From Clostridia bacterium (lineage in GTDB: Bacteria; Bacillota_A; Clostridia; Christensenellales; Aristaeellaceae), in NCBI GenBank assembly GCA_017432405.1, contig JAFRJF010000077.1, positions 1-15,139 on the forward strand: a DNA stretch of 15,139 nt, in the 5' to 3' direction. Of this stretch, positions 1-6,796 are shown in pieces. Under the pieces are notes generated by a model. It was given only the letters and a program-made list of their open reading frames with translations. It ran no database searches and was not told the origin of the DNA. Made by a program: the position numbers and the translations under genes. Each line of letters begins with the position of its first letter. Position 1 is the stretch's first letter.

Positions 1-281
1 CCGTGGCTGCCCCGGCCCCCAAGGCCGCGCCCGCCGCTGCCCCCAAGGCTGCCGCCGCGCCCGCCGGCGCCGAGGCCATCAAGGCGCCCATGCCCGGCAA
101 CATCAACGCCGTGAACGTGTCCAATGGACAGAGCGTCAAGAAGGGCGACGTGCTGGTCATCCTCGAGGCCATGAAGATGGAGAACGAGATCATGGCACCC
201 AGAGACGGCGTCGTGGCCTCCGTGAACGTGACCAAGGGCGCCACCGTCAACACCGGCGACGTACTGCTTTCGCTGAACTGA
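1..281 (+). CDS. Biotin carboxyl carrier protein of a Na+-pumping decarboxylase (5' partial)
   Basis: The C-terminal 92-93 codons of a biotin carrier subunit; the 5' end lies outside the window. The GTG at position 3 is probably an internal valine codon, since the frame is already open and no ribosome site can be seen. An Ala/Pro/Lys-rich flexible linker (about the first 25 residues seen) leads into a biotinyl/lipoyl domain. That domain carries the canonical EAMKMEN motif; the acceptor lysine is codon 174-176, 34 residues before the C-terminus, which is the usual spacing. In the family, biotin shuttles a carboxyl group from the carboxyltransferase to the membrane beta subunit. The downstream oadB and oadA, the latter lacking a biotin domain, support this role. 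The stop is 40 nt before oadB, so the genes are probably co-transcribed. Whether it is fused upstream to a gamma-type subunit cannot be seen. Confidence 0.9.
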   Translation, partial: VAAPAPKAAPAAAPKAAAAPAGAEAIKAPMPGNINAVNVSNGQSVKKGDVLVILEAMKMENEIMAPRDGVVASVNVTKGATVNTGDVLLSLN

Positions 282-321
282 TGACATCGGTTTTCTGAAA
301 GCGGTAAGGAGGGTTTGACGA

Positions 322-1776
322 ATGTCCAAATTGAAAAAGGTAAGCCCCAAGCGCGCCTTTGCGTGCCTGCTGGTGCTGTTCGCCCTGCTGACCGTGTTTA
401 CGGCGATGGCTGAAAACGCCGCGCAGACCGAAGCCCCCGTGGCGACCGAGGAAGCCGCCCCCGTGGAGGCTGCCGCGACCGCGGCGGATAGCACCGACCC
501 CGACATCAACTTCATCAAGGGCCTTGGCAATATCGCGAAATCCACCGGCTTTGCCAAGAGCCTGGACGGCACCGGCGGCGACTGGCGCAACTACGTGATG
601 ATCGCCGTGGCCTGCTTCCTGCTGTACCTGGCGATCGTGAAGCAGTTCGAGCCGCTGTTGCTGCTGCCCATATCCTTCGGCATGCTGCTGGCCAACCTGC
701 CCGCTGCGGGCATGATGAGCCATCCGACCTTCACCTTCTACGCCAGCCAGCCGGAGGCGCTGGCTGCGGCCAAGGCCCTGGGCAAGGACATCACCGACGT
801 GATGATGCGCATGAACCCGGCCACCGGCGAGATGGGCTATGCCATGCAAACCGCCAACGGCGGCCTGCTGTACTACCTGTACCAGGGCGTCAAGCTGGGC
901 ATCTACCCGCCCCTGATCTTCATGGGCGTGGGCGCGATGACCGACTTTGCCCCGCTGATCGCCAACCCGAAGAGCCTGCTGCTGGGCGCTGCGGCCCAGC
1001 TGGGCATCTTCCTGACCTTCCTGGGCGCGAAGCTGCTGGGCTTCACCGCCAGCGAGGCCGGCGCCATCGGCATCATCGGCGGCGCTGACGGCCCGACGGC
1101 CATCTTCGTCACCACCAAGCTGGCGCCCCACCTGCTGGGCCCCATCGCCGTGGCAGCCTACAGCTACATGGCCTTGGTGCCGGTCATCCAGCCGCCCATC
1201 ATGAAGGCGCTGACCACCCACAAGGAGCGCACCATCCGCATGGGCCAGCTGCGCCAGGTCTCCAAGACCGAGACGATCATCTTCCCCATCGCGGTGACGA
1301 TCATCGTGTCGCTGCTGCTGCCCGACGCGGCCACCCTGGTGGGCATGCTGATGCTGGGCAACCTGATGCGCGTCTGCGGCGTCGTGGAGCGCATCAACAA
1401 GACCGCCCAGAACGAGCTGTGCAACATCGTGACCATCTTCCTGGGCCTGACGGTCGGCGCGACCACCCAGGGCTCCACCTTCCTGACGATGCAGACCATC
1501 TACATCGTCATCCTCGGCGTCATCGCCTTCAGCTTTGGCACCGCAGGCGGCGTGCTGCTGGCCAAGCTGATGAACATCCTCTCCGGCGGCCAGATCAACC
1601 CGCTGATTGGCTCCGCAGGCGTGTCCGCCGTGCCGATGGCGGCCCGCGTGTCCCAGAAGGTCGGCCAGGAGGAGGATCCCGGCAACTTCCTGCTGATGCA
1701 CGCCATGGGCCCCAACGTGGCCGGCGTCATCGGCTCCGCGGTCGCCGCGGGCGTCTTCATCGCTTTGTTTGGCTGA
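322..1776 (+). CDS. oadB: Oxaloacetate decarboxylase beta subunit, Na+-pumping membrane subunit
   Basis: A 484-residue polytopic membrane protein of the OadB/MmdB/GcdB family. It decarboxylates carboxybiotin and couples this to Na+ export. The key residues of Klebsiella OadB recalled from the literature (D203, Y229, N373, G377, S382, R389) all fall at a constant offset of +53 here: D256 in [10 protein letters not shown]282 in AYSYMALVP, then N426, G430, S435 and R442 in [18 protein letters not shown]. The Na+ path therefore looks intact. The protein is about 50 residues longer than Klebsiella OadB because of an N-terminal extension: a signal-peptide-like segment (residues 1-30, ending AMA/EN) and an acidic Ala/Glu/Pro linker to about residue 55. 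The start follows AAGGAGGG (306-313) with 8-nt spacing. The beta family alone does not separate oxaloacetate, methylmalonyl-CoA and glutaconyl-CoA pumps; the linked alpha subunit favours oxaloacetate. Confidence 0.95.
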   Translation: MSKLKKVSPKRAFACLLVLFALLTVFTAMAENAAQTEAPVATEEAAPVEAAATAADSTDPDINFIKGLGNIAKSTGFAKSLDGTGGDWRNYVMIAVACFLLYLAIVKQFEPLLLLPISFGMLLANLPAAGMMSHPTFTFYASQPEALAAAKALGKDITDVMMRMNPATGEMGYAMQTANGGLLYYLYQGVKLGIYPPLIFMGVGAMTDFAPLIANPKSLLLGAAAQLGIFLTFLGAKLLGFTASEAGAIGIIGGADGPTAIFVTTKLAPHLLGPIAVAAYSYMALVPVIQPPIMKALTTHKERTIRMGQLRQVSKTETIIFPIAVTIIVSLLLPDAATLVGMLMLGNLMRVCGVVERINKTAQNELCNIVTIFLGLTVGATTQGSTFLTMQTIYIVILGVIAFSFGTAGGVLLAKLMNILSGGQINPLIGSAGVSAVPMAARVSQKVGQEEDPGNFLLMHAMGPNVAGVIGSAVAAGVFIALFG

Positions 1777-1783
1777 TAAAAGC

Positions 1784-1843
1784 GGATACAGGGGATGAGG
1801 AACACGGCAATGCCTGTTCCCTGTTCCCTGTTCCCTGTTCCCT
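1784..1843. repeat. Heptad tandem array (CCTGTTC x4) with inverted degenerate copies
   Basis: Four exact CCTGTTC units occupy 1813-1840 and a partial CCT follows. Upstream, 1788-1804 is an imperfect inverse of 1815-1831 (13 of 17 positions pair), so the transcript could fold across a short GC-rich loop. The inner hairpin at 1799-1820 pairs GGAACA with TGTTCC and GGC with GCC around AAT, with C1805 bulged. The array sits between the oadB stop and the oadA ribosome site. It matches the period and consensus of the array between rpoB and rpoC. Confidence 0.8.
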
Positions 1844-1880
1844 TATTCCTGAGTATCTGTACTAACGGAGGAAAACTATC

Positions 1881-3293
1881 ATGGGCAAAGTAATGATTAC
1901 CGAGACCATCCTTCGCGACGCGCACCAGTCCCAGGCCGCGACCCGTATGCGCACCGAGGACATGCTGCCCGCCTGCGAGGTGCTGGACAAGGTTGGCTAT
2001 TATTCCCTGGAGTGCTGGGGCGGCGCCACGTTCGACAGCTGCCTGCGCTTCTTGAACGAGGATCCCTGGGTGCGCCTGCGCAAGCTGAAGGAGGCCATGC
2101 CCAAGACCAAGCTGCAGATGCTGTTCCGCGGCCAGAACATACTGGGCTACCGCCACTACGCCGATGACGTGGTGGACGAGTTCACCCGCCTGTCCATCAA
2201 GAACGGCATCGACGTCATCCGCATCTTCGACGCCCTCAACGATCCCCGCAACCTGGAGCCGGCCATCAAGGCCACCAAGAAGTACGGCGGCATCTGCGAG
2301 GTGGCCATGAGCTACACCATCAGCCCCGTGCACACCGAGGAGTACTTCGTGAACCTGGCGCTGCAACTGGAAAAGATGGGCGCGGACAACATCTGCATCA
2401 AGGACATGGCGAACCTGCTGCTGCCCTACAAGGCCTACAGCCTGGTGAAGTGCCTCAAACAGGCCCTCAAGCCCGAGACCAAGGTGCACCTGCACACCCA
2501 CAACACCGCCGGCATCGGCGACATGTGCAACCTGAAGGCCATCGAGGCCGGCGTGGACATCGTGGACTGCGCGCTGTCCCCGCTGGGCAACGGCACCTCC
2601 CAGCCCGCCACCGAGCCCCTGGTGGCCACCCTGGCCGGCACCGAGTACGACACCGGCCTGGACCTGCACCTGATGACCCAGGCGACCGAGCACTTCCGCG
2701 GCGTGGCCCAGAAGCTGCAGGAGCAGGGCGTGCTGGACCCGAAGGTGCTGCGCGTGGACGTGAACACCCTGAAGTACCAGGTGCCCGGCGGCATGCTGAG
2801 CAACCTGATCAACCAGCTCAAGCAGGCCGGCCAGTCCGACAAGCTGTACGAGGTGCTGGCCGAGGTGCCGCGGGTCCGCGAGGACTTCGGCTATCCGCCG
2901 CTGGTTACCCCCACCAGCCAGATCGTCGGCACCCAGGCCGTGATGAACGTGCTCACCGGCGAGCGCTACAAGATGTGCCCGAAGGAGAGCCAGGGCCTGA
3001 TGCGCGGCGAGTATGGCCGCCTGCCCGCCCCCGTCAACGAGAGCGTGCGCAAGAAGGTCATCGGCGACCAGAAGATCATCACCAGCCGCCCCGTGGACGA
3101 CCCCTCCTACGGCGTCAAGCATCTTGACGCGTTCAAGAAAGAGATGGGCCAGTACTACACCCAGGAGGAGGACGTGCTCAGCTACGCGCTGTTCCCCCAG
3201 GTGGCCGAGAAGTTCTTCCAGAACCGTCAGGCCAGCCAGATCGGCCTGGACAACAGCGTTCTGGACAAGAAGAACAACGCCATGCCGCTGTAA
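1881..3293 (+). CDS. oadA: Oxaloacetate decarboxylase alpha subunit, carboxyltransferase without biotin domain
   Basis: A 470-residue HMGL-like carboxyltransferase of the OadA / pyruvate carboxylase subunit B family. It transfers the C4 carboxyl group of oxaloacetate to biotin, leaving pyruvate. Metal and active-site features are visible: D13 in TILRDAHQS, the putative carboxylated lysine K174 in CIKDMAN, and H205/H207 in HLHTHNTAG. The conserved post-barrel domain (PGGMLSNL, then the TPTSQIVGTQAV segment) follows. The protein ends in AMPL with no biotinyl domain, so it is far shorter than the roughly 595-residue Klebsiella OadA. The missing function is supplied by the separate carrier at the start of the window. 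The start is set by GGAGG (1867-1871) with 9-nt spacing. It could also be pyruvate carboxylase subunit B, but the adjacent Na+-pump beta subunit argues for the decarboxylase. It is the last gene of the operon. Confidence 0.93.
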   Translation: MGKVMITETILRDAHQSQAATRMRTEDMLPACEVLDKVGYYSLECWGGATFDSCLRFLNEDPWVRLRKLKEAMPKTKLQMLFRGQNILGYRHYADDVVDEFTRLSIKNGIDVIRIFDALNDPRNLEPAIKATKKYGGICEVAMSYTISPVHTEEYFVNLALQLEKMGADNICIKDMANLLLPYKAYSLVKCLKQALKPETKVHLHTHNTAGIGDMCNLKAIEAGVDIVDCALSPLGNGTSQPATEPLVATLAGTEYDTGLDLHLMTQATEHFRGVAQKLQEQGVLDPKVLRVDVNTLKYQVPGGMLSNLINQLKQAGQSDKLYEVLAEVPRVREDFGYPPLVTPTSQIVGTQAVMNVLTGERYKMCPKESQGLMRGEYGRLPAPVNESVRKKVIGDQKIITSRPVDDPSYGVKHLDAFKKEMGQYYTQEEDVLSYALFPQVAEKFFQNRQASQIGLDNSVLDKKNNAMPL

Positions 3294-3304
3294 GGGCTGC
3301 GGCG

Positions 3305-3339
3305 AAACAACCCCGGAAGCATCGCTTCCGGGGTTGTTT
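3305..3339 (+). terminator. Rho-independent-type terminator after oadA
   Basis: A perfect 16-bp inverted repeat (3305-3320 with 3324-3339) has a 3-nt ATC loop and a GC-rich core (CCCCGGAAGC). The 3' arm ends in TTGTTT, which pairs with AAACAA. It begins 11 nt after the oadA stop. The free U tract beyond the stem is short, so the call rests on stem strength and position. Confidence 0.8.
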
Positions 3340-3361
3340 GCTTTGGGGGGAGCTGCAAAAA

Positions 3362-3390
3362 ACTGATTTGTCGCTGCGCGACAAATCAGT
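3362..3390. repeat. 13-bp perfect palindromic hairpin before capA1
   Basis: The arms 3362-3374 (beginning ACTGATTTG) and 3378-3390 pair perfectly around a TGC loop. Six A residues precede it, so on the minus strand it would look like a terminator, although no minus-strand gene ends here. Its outer bases (CTGATT...AATCAG) match those of the hairpin at 4579-4619, so it may be a dispersed palindromic repeat rather than a second terminator. The remaining 117 nt to the capA1 start are AT-rich, and I could not place a confident promoter there. Confidence 0.65.
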
Positions 3391-3507
3391 ATTTATCTCT
3401 CTCCCGCAAAGTAGAAATGATGTCAAACATTATTTATATGCTGACAAAGGTATATGTGTAATATGGTTCTATCAACCTTATTCCAAAAGCGAAACGGAGA
3501 AGCTGTT

Positions 3508-4587
3508 ATGTCCGGCATTGCGCGTATGAAGAAGCTGCTTATCCTGGTATTGACGTTGACCCTGCTTGCCTCCGCGGCCCTCGCCGAAGCAGACCCTTCC
3601 TCCGGATCGGTGACGCTCACCATCACGGCGGTGGGGGACTGCACCTTCTGCGGCGAGGCGGGCTCCAAGTCCAACAAGCGCTTTTTGCAGTGTGTGGAGG
3701 AGAACGGCTACGACTACTTTTTCGCCAACGTGCGCGACCTGTTCCAGTCGGACGACCTGACCATCGTCAACCTGGAGGGGCCGCTGACCACGGTGGAGAA
3801 GCCGAGGGCCCATGGCTACGTGTTCAAGGCCGATCCGGAATGCGTGCAGATCCTTAAGGGCTCCGGCGTGGAGCTGTGCAACCTGGCCAACAACCACGCG
3901 ATGGACTACGGCGCGGCGGGACTGAAGCAGACTGCGGAGGTGCTCGCGGCCAACGGCATCGGCTACTGCGGCTTCACCGAGGCCTGGCGCGCCGAGCTGA
4001 AGGGCGTGAAGGTCACGGCGCTGGGCTTTACCAAGTGGGACCACACCCCCGAGCAGGTGGTCGAGGCCATCGCCGCAGCCCGTCCGGACTGCGACCTGCT
4101 GATCGTGAACATGCACTGGGGCTGGGAGCGCCAGAACCAGCAGTGCCAGGAGCAGGTGGCGCTGGGCCGCGCGGCGGTGGACGCCGGGGCGGACCTGGTG
4201 ATCGGCACCCATCCCCACGTGTACCAGGGCATCGAGAAGTACAAGGGCAAGTATATCGTGTACAGCCTGGGCAACTTCTGCTTCGCCGGCAACGCCAACC
4301 CCGACGACAAGCGCTGCCTGATCTTCCGGCAGCGCTTCAGCTTCAATCCCGGCATGGGCATCGCCCGGGCCAACATACTGGACGCGGGCATCGACGTCAT
4401 CCCCGCCAGCATCTCGTCGGTGCCGGAGAAGAACGACTTCGTGCCCACCGTGCTGCCGGTGGAACAGGGCAAGGCCCTGCTGAAGGCGGTCGCCGAATGC
4501 TCCACCCACTTTACCCTGAACGATACCCTGTGGATGAAGGGAAACTGGCTGGAGGCGAACGGGCTGATCGGGGAGGAGAAATTCTGA
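3508..4587 (+). CDS. CapA-family metallophosphatase-like protein, secreted
   Basis: A 359-residue protein of the poly-gamma-glutamate capsule CapA family (PGA_cap domain, calcineurin-like fold). The start is ATG 3508, preceded by GGAGA (3496-3500) at 7 nt; the frame is open further upstream but has no ribosome site there. Residues 1-26 are a typical signal peptide (basic start, hydrophobic LLILVLTLTLLASAALA, cleavage after ALA), so the protein should be exported. Family metal-site motifs appear in order: GDC (D44), NLEGPLT (N88, E90), NNH (128-130), NMHWG (H203) and GTHPHVYQG (H235, H237), then YSLGNFCF. No capB or capC is nearby, so a role in polyglutamate synthesis is not supported by context. 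It is a tandem paralogue of the next gene, with identical spacing of all these motifs. The stop codon lies inside a downstream hairpin. Confidence 0.85.
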   Translation: MSGIARMKKLLILVLTLTLLASAALAEADPSSGSVTLTITAVGDCTFCGEAGSKSNKRFLQCVEENGYDYFFANVRDLFQSDDLTIVNLEGPLTTVEKPRAHGYVFKADPECVQILKGSGVELCNLANNHAMDYGAAGLKQTAEVLAANGIGYCGFTEAWRAELKGVKVTALGFTKWDHTPEQVVEAIAAARPDCDLLIVNMHWGWERQNQQCQEQVALGRAAVDAGADLVIGTHPHVYQGIEKYKGKYIVYSLGNFCFAGNANPDDKRCLIFRQRFSFNPGMGIARANILDAGIDVIPASISSVPEKNDFVPTVLPVEQGKALLKAVAECSTHFTLNDTLWMKGNWLEANGLIGEEKF

Positions 4588-4619
4588 TTCATTGAGCTTT
4601 GCTCGATGAATCAGAATTT
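4579..4619 (+). terminator. Hairpin overlapping the capA1 stop codon, probable terminator
   Basis: A 19-bp stem (4579-4597 with 4601-4619) has a TTT loop and a single G-T wobble at 4605. The TGA of capA1 (4585-4587) lies within the 5' arm. The 3' arm ends in AGAATTTA, giving only a short U-rich end. The next gene has its own promoter, which fits termination here. The outer CTGATT/AATCAG ends resemble the palindrome upstream of capA1. Confidence 0.6.
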
Positions 4620-4649
4620 AGTGGCTGGCGGCTTCTCAAATTCGCCATG

Positions 4650-4679
4650 GAAAATATGTCATAGAAATATCATATTTTC
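4650..4679. promoter_or_regulatory. Inverted repeat just upstream of the capA2 -35 box, candidate operator
   Basis: GAAAATATG (4650-4658) and its exact inverse CATATTTTC (4671-4679) are separated by 12 nt. The right arm ends 2 nt before the -35 element. The size and placement suit a dimeric regulator, either an activator or a repressor. The sequence is AT-rich, so chance symmetry is possible. Confidence 0.4.
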
Positions 4680-4681
4680 AC

Positions 4682-4710
4682 TTGATATTTTTTCACATTT
4701 GTATTATAAT
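4682..4710 (+). promoter_or_regulatory. Sigma-A promoter for capA2
   Basis: TTGATA (4682-4687) and TATAAT (4705-4710) are separated by the ideal 17 nt. Transcription would start near 4717 and give a leader of about 97 nt. The leader contains a small stem (AGAGCG 4771-4776 with CGCTCT 4786-4791) upstream of the ribosome site. Confidence 0.8.
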
Positions 4711-4813
4711 GTTCCAAAATAACAGATTAAGGCAGGAATACGGCCTTGGTTTGGCTTTGCCATGGGGTTGAGAGCGGTGCTTTTGCGCTCTTTGGCGGGC
4801 GATGGAGGAAAAT

Positions 4814-6379
4814 ATGGGCAAAAATATGACGACGAAAAAGAAAAAGGCAAAAGAGCTGCAGCGGCGCAAGACGATACGCGCGGGGGTGCTTTTGCTGCTG
4901 GTGGTGTTGGGCTTGGGCACGATGGTCGGCATGGCCATGTTCAACGCCAATGCCAGGCCCCAGCGGGATATGAAGTGGTATGTGCGCGACAGCGAGGTGC
5001 AGGTCGCGGCCCCGGCGACGGGGGAGGGCTATGCCGTGACGACCCAGCGGGAGGGCGCCAACGGCCCTGCGCTGGCGGTCAGAGAGGGCGATCCCACGCC
5101 CAGGCCCACGATCAAGCCCACCATGCGGCCGGCGCTGGTCACCGAGGCGCCCGCCGCGGATGCGGGTGAGGCCGGCGACGTCGATCCCGCCGAGGCGTTC
5201 GACGAGCTTTCCGGGATCGATCCCCAGATCGGCGACATCGAAACGGCGGAGGACTGGGCGGACAGCAACGGCACCGTGCGGCTGACGATCACGGCGGCGG
5301 GCGACTGCACCTTCGGCGGCGAGGAGGGCTCCAAGGGTCGCAGGCGCTTCATAGACCTGGCGAACACGGAGGGCTACGATTACTTCTTTGACGGCGTGCG
5401 ACAGGTGTTCGAGGGCGACGACCTGACCATCGTGAACCTGGAGGGCCCGCTGACCACTGCGGTGAAGTCCAACAAGCACGGCTTCGTGTTCAAGGGCGAC
5501 CCGGAATACGTGAACATACTCACCGGCTCCAGCGTGGAGTTGTGCAACCTGGCCAATAACCACACGATGGACTACGGCAAGAACGGCCTGAAGGACACCG
5601 TGAACGTGCTGGAGACCGCCAAGATCGGCTACTGTGGCTATTCCAAGACCTTCTCTACCACCATCAAGGGCGTGCGGGTGTGCGCGCTGGGCTTCACCTG
5701 GTGGGACAGCGACTATAAGCAGATTGGCCAGGCGATCCAGAACGCCCGGGCCAACTGCGACCTGCTGATCGTCAACATGCACTGGGGCATCGAGGGCAAC
5801 ACGATGCAGGACCACAAGCAGGTGGCCATGGGCCATGCCATCATCGACGCCGGGGCGGACCTGGTGATCGGCACCCATCCCCACGTGTACCAGGGCATCG
5901 AGAAGTACAAGGGCAAGTACATCGTGTACAGCCTGGGCAACTTCTGCTTCGCCGGCAACGCCAACCCCAACGACAAGCGCTGCCTGATCTTCCAGCAGAC
6001 CTTCAGCTTCAACCCCGGCATGGGCATCGCCCAGGCCAACATCACCGATTCCGGCATCAACATCATCCCCTGCACGGTGTCCTCGGTGAAGTACCAAAAC
6101 GACTTCCAGCCCACCATCATGGCGGCCAAGGAGGGCGGCGCGATGCTGAAGGCCATCGCCAGCCGATCCACCAACTTCTCGCTGACCAACGCCCTTTGGA
6201 TGAAGGACAACTATGTGGTCACCGCCGGCCTTGCGAACAACGGCGAGGATGAAAAGGCCGAACAGCCCGCTGCCGCGCAGATCGGGGCGGAGGCCGAAGC
6301 GGGGGAGGCAGCCGGCGGCGAAGCGCAGCACGAAGGGACGCCGGAGGAAGAGACCGCGAGGAATATGGACACGCTCTAA
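4814..6379 (+). CDS. CapA-family metallophosphatase-like protein, membrane-anchored paralogue
   Basis: A 521-residue protein. ATG 4814 is chosen because GGAGG (4804-4808) lies 5 nt before it; an upstream ATG at 4802 would overlap that site. A very basic N-terminus (KKKKAKELQRRK) precedes one hydrophobic segment (about residues 23-43) that lacks a clear cleavage site, so it probably anchors the protein with its bulk outside. A Pro/Thr-rich, then acidic, linker runs to about residue 155. The CapA domain follows with D164, N208/E210, NNH 248-250, H323 and H355/H357, each exactly 120 residues further along than in the preceding gene, so no indels separate the two cores. The last 40 or so residues are an Ala/Glu/Gly-rich, probably disordered tail absent from the paralogue. 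The family is linked to polyglutamate capsule assembly, but no other cap/pgs gene is visible and the substrate is unknown. Confidence 0.85.
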   Translation: MGKNMTTKKKKAKELQRRKTIRAGVLLLLVVLGLGTMVGMAMFNANARPQRDMKWYVRDSEVQVAAPATGEGYAVTTQREGANGPALAVREGDPTPRPTIKPTMRPALVTEAPAADAGEAGDVDPAEAFDELSGIDPQIGDIETAEDWADSNGTVRLTITAAGDCTFGGEEGSKGRRRFIDLANTEGYDYFFDGVRQVFEGDDLTIVNLEGPLTTAVKSNKHGFVFKGDPEYVNILTGSSVELCNLANNHTMDYGKNGLKDTVNVLETAKIGYCGYSKTFSTTIKGVRVCALGFTWWDSDYKQIGQAIQNARANCDLLIVNMHWGIEGNTMQDHKQVAMGHAIIDAGADLVIGTHPHVYQGIEKYKGKYIVYSLGNFCFAGNANPNDKRCLIFQQTFSFNPGMGIAQANITDSGINIIPCTVSSVKYQNDFQPTIMAAKEGGAMLKAIASRSTNFSLTNALWMKDNYVVTAGLANNGEDEKAEQPAAAQIGAEAEAGEAAGGEAQHEGTPEEETARNMDTL

Positions 6380-6451
6380 AAACGAGCTTGCAATCGGCCG
6401 ATCGGGTGGAAACGCTCCGCCCAGGTGTCGTCTGCTTTCTTATTCGGAATA

Positions 6452-6504
6452 ATGAGCCAGTCAAGGGCATCCGACTCGCCGTCGAGTGCCCCTGACTGGC
6501 TCAT
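6452..6504. repeat. 18-bp inverted repeat with inner hairpin
   Basis: The arms 6452-6469 (starting ATGAGCCAGTCA) and 6487-6504 pair at 17 of 18 positions. The 17-nt interior can itself fold (CGAC 6472-6475 with GTCG 6481-6484). Neither side has a U tract, so it is not a standard intrinsic terminator. It may be a dispersed palindromic repeat or a miniature element. Confidence 0.6.
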
Positions 6505-6537
6505 GCTGTGAAACCGTATCATGACTTGATCGCAGGG

Positions 6538-6639
6538 TCAGGCTTGCCACCTCTCGATTGTGCAGGTGTATTTTCTTTGATCCGCTGACGCTTCCTTGTC
6601 GTAGTTGATGCCAACAAGCAGGCTAATTTGAGATATGAA
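6538..6639 (-). pseudogene. Possible C-terminal relic of a PD-(D/E)XK nuclease / AAA-ATPase-like protein
   Basis: On the minus strand an open frame ends at a TGA (6538-6540). Its last 27 or so residues read like a real protein C-terminus: LLVGINYDKE, a short insert, then KYTCTIERWQA. From memory, this pattern (hydrophobic strand, GINYD, then a second strand ending in IER/IEK) resembles the C-terminal nuclease end of AAA-ATPase-like / DUF1703-type proteins. The frame stays open upstream into the glnS promoter region, but there the residues look random and there is no start or ribosome site. If real, it is a decayed fragment. The homology is recalled, not searched. Confidence 0.3.
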
Positions 6640-6730
6640 ACAAGGATATTCCGTCCAGCCTTCACGTATTTTAAGCGGTCGGGTGTGCCAACTATTTACC
6701 TTCTTACCCCTGTTCATCCCGGGGGAAAAG

Positions 6731-6739
6731 TGCTATAAT
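6731..6739 (+). promoter_or_regulatory. Extended -10 promoter for glnS
   Basis: TGC followed directly by TATAAT (6734-6739) is a perfect extended -10 element. The matching -35 position (6711-6716, TGTTCA) is weak, as is common for extended -10 promoters. Transcription would begin near 6746, about 50 nt before the start codon. Confidence 0.7.
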
Positions 6740-6796
6740 AGCTCCATTATAACGACAATGCGCCGCCCTTTGCGCGGCAATGGGGGAGGAACCACC

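Larger units (their letters stand above)
6380..6796. other. 417-nt gap between capA2 and glnS
   Basis: It contains, in order: a weak GC hairpin (GGGTGG 6404-6409 with CCGCCC 6417-6422) that may end capA2 transcription; a palindrome TTATTC-G-GAATAA (6440-6452) leading into a long hairpin (6452-6504); a minus-strand peptide relic (6538-6639); the glnS extended -10 promoter; and a small GC hairpin (GCCGC 6762-6766 with GCGGC 6774-6778) in the glnS leader. I see no RNA gene and no intact gene here. Confidence 0.6.

Noticed and set aside
247..3122. Long open frames on the minus strand opposite oadB and oadA (484 and 540 codons), with similar ones opposite capA, glnS and rpoB
   Set aside because: These are compositional shadows of GC-rich genes. 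Their translations are low-complexity, rich in His, Gln, Ala, Gly and Val, have no recognisable domains, and overlap strongly supported genes.
3454..3507. Extended capA1 start at ATG 3454, and a TAATAT promoter at 3459-3464
   Set aside because: The upstream start adds 18 residues before a good signal peptide and has no ribosome site, whereas ATG 3508 has GGAGA at 7 nt. The TAATAT box has no acceptable -35 at 16-18 nt.
3338..3529. 63-codon plus-strand open frame after oadA
   Set aside because: It includes the palindrome at 3362-3390, runs over the capA1 start, has no ribosome site and resembles nothing known.
3508..6379. A poly-gamma-glutamate capsule operon
   Set aside because: Only CapA-type proteins are present. 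No capB/pgsB ligase or capC/pgsC membrane partner lies nearby, so a capsule role cannot be claimed from this window.
6401..6425. GGGTGGAAACGC motif resembling the T-box sequence (GGGTGGTACCGCG) upstream of a tRNA synthetase gene
   Set aside because: It lies only about 25 nt after the capA2 stop and far upstream of the glnS promoter. There is no room for a specifier stem-loop and no following terminator/antiterminator pair. The match is better explained as a short GC hairpin.
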